A stretch of 64,000 nucleotides of DNA from an uncultured Oscillospiraceae bacterium (GTDB taxonomy: Bacteria > Bacillota > Clostridia > Oscillospirales > Ruminococcaceae). The notes under the pieces were generated by a model that saw nothing but the letters and a program-made list of their open reading frames with translations, searched no databases and was not told the origin of the DNA. Location of the stretch: positions 1 through 64,000 of the forward strand of contig CAKSPU010000007.1 of NCBI GenBank assembly GCA_934486875.1. Reading direction: 5' to 3'. Both the position numbers and the translations under genes were made by a program. This document shows, in pieces, positions 58,062 through 64,000 of this stretch. The first letter of the stretch is position 1. The number at the start of each line of letters is the position of its first letter.

Positions 58062-59192
58062 ATGCTTTTACTTGACGAACTCAGACTGGAGCTTGAAGGC
58101 TACAGAAAAGATATGAAGGAGCTTTATGTTATCCTTAACATTGACAAGCTCAAAGAAGAAAATGCGGAATTACAGGAAAAGTCCGCAGCAGACGGCTTCT
58201 GGGACGATCTTGAAAATTCCCAGAAGGTAATGCAGACTATCAAGCAGAACGAAGCATCAATCGAGAGCTACAAGAAGCTCAACGATATGCTTGAGGACAC
58301 TCTCACAATGATAGAGCTTACCGTTGAAGAAGGTCAGGACGAGGACGAGGACACTGTAAACGAGCTGAGAGCCGAGGCTGACAAATTCAAGGCAGAGCTG
58401 GAGACCACAAAGCTCGCCACTCTCCTTACAGGTGAATATGACAGCAAAAACGCTATCCTCACATTCCACGCAGGCGCAGGCGGAACAGAGGCTCAGGACT
58501 GGGCGGAAATGCTTTTCAGAATGTACAACCGCTGGGCAGAGCGCCACAACTTCAAGGTAACGACCCTTGACTATCTTGACGGCGATGAAGCGGGAATAAA
58601 GTCCGCATCGATTCTCGTTGAGGGTCACAATGCATACGGCTTCCTTAAGAGTGAAAACGGCGTTCACAGACTTGTCCGCATCTCACCCTTTGACTCATCG
58701 GGAAGAAGACAGACCTCCTTTGCATCTCTTGAAGTTATGCCCGAAATAGACGGCGCAAACCTTAATATCGAAATACGTCCCGAGGATCTTGAGATCGACT
58801 TTTACCGTGCCAGCGGCGCAGGCGGACAGAAGGTCAACAAAACCAGCTCCGCTGTACGTCTCACCCATAAGCCTACAGGCATCGTAGTATCCTGCCAGAC
58901 CCAGCGAAGCCAGTATCAGAACAAGGACTACGCTATGAAGATGCTCGTCTCCAAGCTTGCGGAGATAAAGGAAAGAGAACATCTTGACAAGATCGAGGAC
59001 ATCAAGGGCGTTAAAAAGGAAATTGCCTGGGGTGCTCAGATACGTTCCTATGTATTTATGCCCTACACTCTTGCCAAGGACACAAGAACAGGCTATGAGA
59101 ACGGCAACATCAACGCTGTTATGGACGGCGACCTTGACGGATTTATCAATGCTTATCTTACAGCCCTTTCCCACGGAGAGCTCAACGGCTGA
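58062..59192 (+). CDS. prfB: Peptide chain release factor 2
   Basis: Recognises UGA and UAA stop codons and triggers peptide release. 376 residues: the codon-recognition tripeptide SPF in HRLVRISPFDSSGRRQTSFA and the catalytic GGQ in RASGAGGQKVNKTSS. The gene reads through in one frame from ATG 58062 behind GGAGG. At the usual position of the programmed +1 frameshift (codon 25-30, CUU UGA) the sequence here is CTT AAC, so there is no autoregulatory frameshift site. Confidence 0.96.
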   Translation: MLLLDELRLELEGYRKDMKELYVILNIDKLKEENAELQEKSAADGFWDDLENSQKVMQTIKQNEASIESYKKLNDMLEDTLTMIELTVEEGQDEDEDTVNELRAEADKFKAELETTKLATLLTGEYDSKNAILTFHAGAGGTEAQDWAEMLFRMYNRWAERHNFKVTTLDYLDGDEAGIKSASILVEGHNAYGFLKSENGVHRLVRISPFDSSGRRQTSFASLEVMPEIDGANLNIEIRPEDLEIDFYRASGAGGQKVNKTSSAVRLTHKPTGIVVSCQTQRSQYQNKDYAMKMLVSKLAEIKEREHLDKIEDIKGVKKEIAWGAQIRSYVFMPYTLAKDTRTGYENGNINAVMDGDLDGFINAYLTALSHGELNG

Positions 59193-59219
59193 TCATCAGC
59201 ATAACGGTTTTTATACCAA

Positions 59220-59256
59220 GGCGTATCTGAAAACAAAAAGTTGCACAAAAAGCTCT
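59220..59256 (+). mobile_element. Solo end fragment of the IS5-family element
   Basis: GCGTATCTGAAAA (59221-59233) followed by CAAAAAGTTGCACAAAAAGC (59234-59253). This matches, with about three mismatches over 37 bases, the transposase-start end of the element at 4597-5110 (reverse strand 5107-5070). No second end is visible nearby, so it is a remnant. Confidence 0.8.
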
Positions 59257-59353
59257 AAATTAAAATTACATTTGTGAGTTGGTACTTTTTGAGTGAAAAT
59301 TAGCAATATAGCGTACCAACTTGCAATGTTTTTCGTGAAGGGGTAATTAACAT

Positions 59354-59863
59354 ATGAAAAATATAATGCTGTTTATGTTTGTTTTGGTTATTAGTGTTCT
59401 GTGTTGCAGTTGTAATAGTGCTCAGAATTACATTTCAGATGAAGAGATTAATTCATTAATACAGGGCAAACAACAAATAGACTCGTTCATTATGTATGAT
59501 ACTCTACAATATGATGAAGAAAGTAAAGTGTCAGTTAATGATTTAGACTATTATCGTGTGATTGATGAGAAGTATAACGAATGGAACGAATGGACAGCTT
59601 ATGTTAAAAGTATATACTCTGATGAAGCGGCGGAAATGATTATCAACGACCCTAAAATAATTGAAATTAATGGGGAAACATATACTAATGACGGTTGCAA
59701 GGGTAATGACATTTCTGATAAATACACTTATAAAATTATTTCAGAGCATAGTGATACGGTGACAATATTACTAAAAAATACGGATAATTTCACTTCAGAA
59801 ACTATTGAAACAGAAATGATTTTCGTAAATACATCAAATGGTTGGCGTATAAAAAGTTATTAA
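59354..59863 (+). CDS. Lipoprotein, possibly IseA/YoeB-like inhibitor fold
   Basis: A 169-residue secreted lipoprotein with lipobox VLCCSC (Cys20). The mature part has WNEWTAYVKSIYSDEAAEMI and EINGETYTNDGCKGNDISDK, which recalls the IseA/YoeB inhibitors of DL-endopeptidases (x-iNGkxYxxxG-rGxD). This match is from memory of the pattern and is weak. The gene is distinctly more AT-rich than its surroundings and sits next to an IS remnant, both pointing to transfer. GAAGGGG precedes ATG 59354. An 8-bp repeat pair GTTGGTAC/GTACCAAC (59278-59320) lies upstream. Confidence 0.6.
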   Translation: MKNIMLFMFVLVISVLCCSCNSAQNYISDEEINSLIQGKQQIDSFIMYDTLQYDEESKVSVNDLDYYRVIDEKYNEWNEWTAYVKSIYSDEAAEMIINDPKIIEINGETYTNDGCKGNDISDKYTYKIISEHSDTVTILLKNTDNFTSETIETEMIFVNTSNGWRIKSY

Positions 59864-59906
59864 TAATAACTTTTAGATGAATTTTAATTTAAATTCGAAA
59901 TCATAT

Positions 59907-59978
59907 AAAAACTGTGCAAAAAATCATCGCATAATCTTGCATATATGGATTATACGATGATTCTTTGTCTACAGTTTT
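59907..59978 (+). terminator. Long AT-rich hairpin after the lipoprotein gene
   Basis: AAAACTGT (59907-59914) pairs with ACAGTTTT (59971-59978), and AATCATCG-C-ATAATC with GATTAT-A-CGATGATT inside. A 29-position imperfect stem, followed by ATGG. A terminator or a remnant of a palindromic element. Confidence 0.6.
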
Positions 59979-59993
59979 ATGGTTATTAGTATA

Positions 59994-60044
59994 AACACCA
60001 CCCGAGCAGACAAAAAATCAGTCTGCTCGGGTGGTGTTTTTTAT
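59994..60044. terminator. Bidirectional terminator between the lipoprotein and glmS
   Basis: A perfect 18-bp stem, AACACCACCCGAGCAGAC (59994-60011) with its complement at 60021-60038, followed by TTTTATTT. Confidence 0.92.
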
Positions 60045-60061
60045 TTGGTATGCCAAAAGTC

Positions 60062-61900
60062 TTATTCCACCGTAACGCTCTTTGCAAGGTTTCTCGGCTT
60101 ATCCGCATCAAGTCCCTTTGCAAGGCTAACATAATATGCCATAAGCTGGAGAGGTATCACCGCAAGGCTTGGAGTAAAATGCTCGTCGGTCTGAGGGGAA
60201 TAAACGGTGAAATCCACCGTGTCCTCAACATTGTAATGACCGTAGGTCGTAAGTCCCATAAGATATGCTCCACGGCTCTTGACCTCTACCATATTGCTGA
60301 TAGTTTTCTCAAAAAGCTCGGTCTGAGTGAGAACGCCAACAACCAGTGTGCCGTCCTCGATAAGTGAAATGGTCCCGTGCTTTAATTCACCCGCAGCATA
60401 CGCCTCGGAGTGAATGTAGCTTATCTCTTTGAGCTTAAGGCTGCCTTCAAGACATATCGCATAGTCTATTCCTCTGCCGATGAAGAAAATGTCCTTGGCA
60501 TTGGAGAATTTGGAGGCAAACCACTGTATTCTTTCCTTGTCGTCAAGAAGCTTCTGCATCTTTTCGGGAAGGCTCATAAGCTCGGCAATAAGCCCGCTGT
60601 ATCTCTCCTCGTCAATCTCCCCTCTTGCAAACGCAAACTGCACCGCAAGCATATAGGAAACAACAAGCTGAGTGCTGTATGCCTTTGTGGTGGCAACGGC
60701 TATCTCAGGACCTGCAAGGGTGTAGAAAACATTGTCCGCTTCTCTTGCGATGGGGCTGCCAACAACATTTACTATGGAAAGAGTCCTTATGCCAGCTTCC
60801 TTAACAGCTCTGAGAGCCGCAAGGGTGTCCGCCGTCTCACCCGACTGGCTGATGAATATTACAAGGTCATCTTTTTTGAGAATGGGTCTGCGGTATCTGA
60901 ACTCGGAAGCAAGCTCCACACGGACGGGTATTCTCGCAAGGTCCTCGATAACATACTGCGCCGCCATTCCCACGTGATAGGAGGAACCGCAGGCAACTAT
61001 GATTATCTGACCGATGCCCTTGATGTCGTCATCGGTGAGACCTACCTCTGAAAGGTCGATTTTGCCGTTCTTTACAGCAGATGCAAGGGTATCGGAAACT
61101 GCCTTGGGCTGCTCGTGTATCTCTTTGAGCATAAAATGAGCATAACCGCCCTTTTCAGCCGCTTCAACGTCCCACTTTATCTCAACAGGCTGCTTTTCAA
61201 CAGGGTCGCCGTCAATATTGTAAAACTCCGCACTGCCTGCCGTGAGCCTTGCAATTTCCAGATTTCCTATGTAATAAACGCTTCTTGTGTATTTGAGTAT
61301 GGCAGGCACATCTGAACCGAGGTAGGATTCGCCGTCAGCCGTGCCGATGACCATAGGGCTGTCCTTGCGGGCAGCAAATATCTCGCCGGGATAATCCCTG
61401 AACATTACAGCCAGCGCATATGAGCCCCTTACCCTTACCATTGCCTTTGAGATAGCGTCAACAGGCCCTGCCTTGTATTTCTTGTAATAATAGTCAACGA
61501 GCTTTATAAGTATCTCTGTGTCGGTCTGCGAATGAAAAGAGTAGCCGTTTTTCAGAAGCTTTTCCTTTATTTCAAGATAATTCTCGATAATGCCGTTGTG
61601 AACACCAACAACATTCATATCATCGCTTGTATGGGGGTGGGCATTTTCCTCGGAGGGCTCACCGTGGGTAGCCCAGCGGGTGTGACCTATTCCGCAGCAG
61701 CCTTTAAGGGCATTTCCGCTGTCGGTTTTCTCCTCCAGTATCCTGAGCCTGCCCTTTGCCTTGACGATCTCGGTCTTACCGTCCCCGTCACGGACTGCAA
61801 TGCCTGCCGAGTCATAGCCTCTGTATTCAAGCTTGGACAGTCCCTCCAGAAGAATGGGGGCAGCCTGTCTTTTGCCTGTAAATCCGACAATTCCGCACAT
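60062..61900 (-). CDS. glmS: Glutamine-fructose-6-phosphate aminotransferase (isomerizing)
   Basis: Makes glucosamine 6-phosphate, the start of cell-wall amino sugar synthesis. 612 residues. An N-terminal class II glutaminase has Cys2 in MCGIVGFTG and SRWATHG-like HTRWATHGEPSEENAHPH. Two SIS domains (IVACGSSYHVGMAAQYVIE, VIFISQSGETADTLAALRAV) and the C-terminal KPRNLAKSVTVE follow. GGAGGA precedes ATG 61900. The promoter lies only about 40 bases upstream, leaving no room for a glmS ribozyme. Confidence 0.97.
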   Translation of the reverse strand: MCGIVGFTGKRQAAPILLEGLSKLEYRGYDSAGIAVRDGDGKTEIVKAKGRLRILEEKTDSGNALKGCCGIGHTRWATHGEPSEENAHPHTSDDMNVVGVHNGIIENYLEIKEKLLKNGYSFHSQTDTEILIKLVDYYYKKYKAGPVDAISKAMVRVRGSYALAVMFRDYPGEIFAARKDSPMVIGTADGESYLGSDVPAILKYTRSVYYIGNLEIARLTAGSAEFYNIDGDPVEKQPVEIKWDVEAAEKGGYAHFMLKEIHEQPKAVSDTLASAVKNGKIDLSEVGLTDDDIKGIGQIIIVACGSSYHVGMAAQYVIEDLARIPVRVELASEFRYRRPILKKDDLVIFISQSGETADTLAALRAVKEAGIRTLSIVNVVGSPIAREADNVFYTLAGPEIAVATTKAYSTQLVVSYMLAVQFAFARGEIDEERYSGLIAELMSLPEKMQKLLDDKERIQWFASKFSNAKDIFFIGRGIDYAICLEGSLKLKEISYIHSEAYAAGELKHGTISLIEDGTLVVGVLTQTELFEKTISNMVEVKSRGAYLMGLTTYGHYNVEDTVDFTVYSPQTDEHFTPSLAVIPLQLMAYYVSLAKGLDADKPRNLAKSVTVE

Positions 61901-61942
61901 TTATGTTATCCTCCTTTGATAGCCGATATCTATATAGATTTA

Positions 61943-61971
61943 ATTATAACATATAACCCCGAAAAAATCAA
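61943..61971 (-). promoter_or_regulatory. Promoter of glmS
   Basis: On the minus strand: TTGATT (61971-61966), 17 bases, TATAAT (61948-61943). The leader is about 35 bases. Confidence 0.8.
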
Positions 61972-61994
61972 CCGCAGGAGAAAAATAATCCACG

Positions 61995-63221
61995 TTATCT
62001 TTTTCGCATCGTGAGCACCGTCACCGCAAGGAGGTTCGGAAAAATAAGGAACACATTTATCATATCCGAAAGTCCGAAAAGGAAGTCAAGGGAAACAAGT
62101 CCCGCCACGGCACCGCAGAGACAGAAAATGATCTTGTATCCCCTGACGGGAGCTTTGCTGCCTGTCAGATAATCAAGGCACTTTTCCCCGTAGCAGCACC
62201 ACCCCAGCACCGATGCCCAGGCAAAAAGGCATACGCACAGGCAGACAAATCCTCCACCGAATCTTCCGAAGCAGAGGGAGAAAGCTTCGGAGAGAGTATC
62301 CCTGCCCGATGAAATAAGGGCAAAGGCGGTGAGAGTGCAGCACACTATCGTGTCGAGGAAAACCTCAAAAGCAGCCCACGCACCCATACTTTCGGGCGAG
62401 CAAAAGCCTGCGCCGCTATGAACGAGCACCGAGCTGCCCATTCCCGCTTCATTTGAGAATATCCCACGCCGAAGTCCCACCGAAACCGCTTTTGACACCG
62501 CAGTGCCGAATATCCCCCCTGCCGCCGCCCTGAATGTGAATGCGTCACGGACGATATCCCCGGTCATTCCGAAAACATTTTTTCCCGCAGCCCCTATCAG
62601 TATCACGCACCCGCCCGCATAAAGCAGTCCCATTACGGGCACAAGCTTTTCTGCGGCATTCATTGCAGCATCGGAAGCCTTCTCAGATGAAAATATCACC
62701 GCCGCCGCCGCAATGGCAGACAACACCCCAGCCGCCTGCTTCGGCATCAGTCCTGTCTCCCGGACCGCTTCCGAAAATGCAGCGGTCTGGCTCATACAGC
62801 CCATAGCAAGGGCGGCGCAAAGGCAGGCAGCGGCGTAGACAAGGGCAAGCTTTTTCGATCCAAGTCCCTTTTCTATGTAAAGCATAGGTCCTGCATCACT
62901 GTGATATTTTGCGGCATATTCCCAGCCGAGCCTGTTTTCCGAATAGGCAAGCCCCATTCCCAGAAAAGCAGATACCCACATCCAGAAAACCGCTCCGATC
63001 CCCCCCGCAGATATTGCTGCGGCACAGCCTGTTATATTTCCCGTTCCCATAGATGCGGCAAGGGCAGAGGCAACGGCTTTGGCGGTATTTTTCCCATTAC
63101 CCCCGAGATGTCTCCAGAGTCTTAACTGAATAAATCTGCTTTTAATGGTGTGATATATGCCGCCCAGAAGTATGATACCGATTGTAAACGGTCCCCACAA
63201 AACAGCGTTGATATTTTCCAT
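61995..63221 (-). CDS. Sodium:alanine (AGCS family) symporter
   Basis: A 408-residue membrane protein of about 10-11 helices that imports alanine or glycine with Na+. SALAASMGTGNITGCAAAIS, FWMWVSAFLGMGLAYSENRL and RRGIFSNEAGMGSSVLVHS are the AGCS signatures. FSNEAGMGS is usually followed by APIAHA; here by SVLVHSGA, so some divergence is present. At 408 residues it is shorter than most AGCS members (about 450-500). ATG 63221 has CGGAGAG upstream; the longer frame has no ribosome site. Confidence 0.87.
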   Translation of the reverse strand: MENINAVLWGPFTIGIILLGGIYHTIKSRFIQLRLWRHLGGNGKNTAKAVASALAASMGTGNITGCAAAISAGGIGAVFWMWVSAFLGMGLAYSENRLGWEYAAKYHSDAGPMLYIEKGLGSKKLALVYAAACLCAALAMGCMSQTAAFSEAVRETGLMPKQAAGVLSAIAAAAVIFSSEKASDAAMNAAEKLVPVMGLLYAGGCVILIGAAGKNVFGMTGDIVRDAFTFRAAAGGIFGTAVSKAVSVGLRRGIFSNEAGMGSSVLVHSGAGFCSPESMGAWAAFEVFLDTIVCCTLTAFALISSGRDTLSEAFSLCFGRFGGGFVCLCVCLFAWASVLGWCCYGEKCLDYLTGSKAPVRGYKIIFCLCGAVAGLVSLDFLFGLSDMINVFLIFPNLLAVTVLTMRKR

Positions 63222-63396
63222 AATGCTCTCCGATTTTTTTGTTTTAATTGATTTTATGCCTGCGGATATAAAAATTATTACACCAAAAACAAAAAATTCG
63301 GATATATCAAAAAAACATTTGTAATTTGACACATTATATGTTATAATAAAGAAAGATATCGCTGATGCGAGAAAAACTTTTTAAGCGGAGGTTGCT

Positions 63397-64000
63397 ATGG
63401 CTAAGAAAAAAAATAAAAAGAGTTCGGCAGTCAACATAATCGAGGGCATTGTTATCGGTATTCTTATACTCCTTATCGCAGGAATGCTCTTTTTGTATTT
63501 TTCATTCAGCGGCAACGGAGCCGCACCCAATATTTTCGGCTACACCTTTTACCACACAAAGGCGGTTAAAATGGAGCCCAAGATCCCTCAGAACACCGTT
63601 GTTATCGGAAAAACAGGCGATCTTGAAAATATCAAGGTGGGCAGCGTGGTAATCTGTCAGATAGGCGAGGACACGGTGCTTACACGAGTTGTCCAGCTTG
63701 TAAACGAAAACGGCGAGATGTCCTATGTGGTGAAGTTCGACACAGCTCCCGCAAATGACACCTTCAAGATACCCGCAGAAAATGTCATTGCAAGAGCCAC
63801 AAGCCAGAGCAGCACATTCGGAGCCGTGCTGGATTTTGCGACCTCCACCTTCGGCATAATGCTTGTAATAATTATCCCCAGCCTTATAATAATCATATTC
63901 CAGGTGGTAAGGATAATCAATGTTAAGCGACACCAGGAAGAGGCTGTTTCCCTTGATGAGCTTGATGAGATAATGACCGCCGATGATGACACAGGCAAAG
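63397..64000 (+). CDS. Signal peptidase I-like membrane protein lacking catalytic residues (cut by window edge)
   Basis: At least 201 residues, open at the right edge. A basic N-terminus and a membrane helix (residues 13-37) precede a domain resembling the SipW/S26B type of signal peptidase. KAVKMEPKIPQNTVVIGK stands where active enzymes have SGSMEPTIPxGD, so the catalytic Ser is Lys58. DTVLTRVVQL stands where THRIV carries the general base His, here Thr96. A second helix lies around residues 150-172, and the tail is acidic. It is probably an inactive paralogue. GCGGAGG lies before ATG 63397. Confidence 0.65.
   Translation, partial: MAKKKNKKSSAVNIIEGIVIGILILLIAGMLFLYFSFSGNGAAPNIFGYTFYHTKAVKMEPKIPQNTVVIGKTGDLENIKVGSVVICQIGEDTVLTRVVQLVNENGEMSYVVKFDTAPANDTFKIPAENVIARATSQSSTFGAVLDFATSTFGIMLVIIIPSLIIIIFQVVRIINVKRHQEEAVSLDELDEIMTADDDTGK

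Overview
The window looks like chromosomal DNA from a spore-forming, anaerobic Firmicute of the Ruminococcus / Oscillospiraceae type. Evidence: an alpha/beta SASP spore protein, WhiA, a SpoVB/YabM-like flippase next to MazG and RqcP, a cellobiose phosphorylase served by a LacI-regulated CUT1 ABC transporter, Gram-positive lipoprotein signals, strong AGGAGG ribosome sites and many textbook sigma-A promoters with 17-base spacers. Genes are dense on both strands. No CRISPR array, rRNA or complete prophage is visible.

Layout. 1-5.1 kb: an IS630-family transposase tail, argS, ilvB behind a structured leader, tRNA-Arg(ACG), and an internally deleted IS5-family element. 5.2-9.7 kb: a PLP aminotransferase, then a yabM-mazG-hup-rqcP cluster. 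10-18.3 kb: a cellodextrin-type locus (LacI regulator, binding lipoprotein, two permeases, GH94 cellobiose phosphorylase) with repeated AAACGTTT operators at both ends. It is interrupted by an SCP2-like small protein and a phosphopantetheinyl transferase. 18.5-21.5 kb: an AT-rich PD-(D/E)XK protein, a frameshifted membrane-protein remnant and an orphan amino-acid binding lipoprotein. 21.5-25.5 kb: a class I glutamine amidotransferase-like hydrolase, a queD-queE-folE operon behind an attenuator-type leader, and a Nudix-GNAT pair. 25.5-25.9 kb: a 324-bp palindromic MITE-like element placed between two divergent promoters.

25.9-33.9 kb: a long rightward operon, rapZ to dnaE, including whiA. 33.9-41 kb: leftward pnp-rpsO, two membrane proteins, proC, folT behind a tetrahydrofolate-type riboswitch, and pfkA. 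41-46.2 kb: an SGNH hydrolase, a DNA methyltransferase-type repair protein, a DUF3137 protein, and a LacI-ApbE-NusG domain II-Gx transporter operon resembling part of flavin-based extracellular electron transfer loci. 46.2-51.4 kb: a tiny Cys-rich peptide gene with complete expression signals, the SASP gene, a membrane GGDEF protein, a double GNAT and a MATE pump. 51.5-59.2 kb: a complete arginine-to-spermidine operon (speD-speA-speE-speB) followed by a CLC channel, nitroreductase, Nudix and prfB. 59.2-64 kb: a second copy of the IS end, an AT-rich lipoprotein, glmS, an AGCS symporter, and a signal-peptidase-like protein without its catalytic residues.

The most interesting items are the 22-residue Cys-rich peptide gene (46342-46410), the que-operon leader (23977-24076), the ilvB leader, the MITE at 25535-25858, the signal-peptidase pseudoenzyme at the right edge, and a consensus promoter reading antisense into the Nudix-GNAT operon. 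Family names are recognised from sequence motifs; no search was run.
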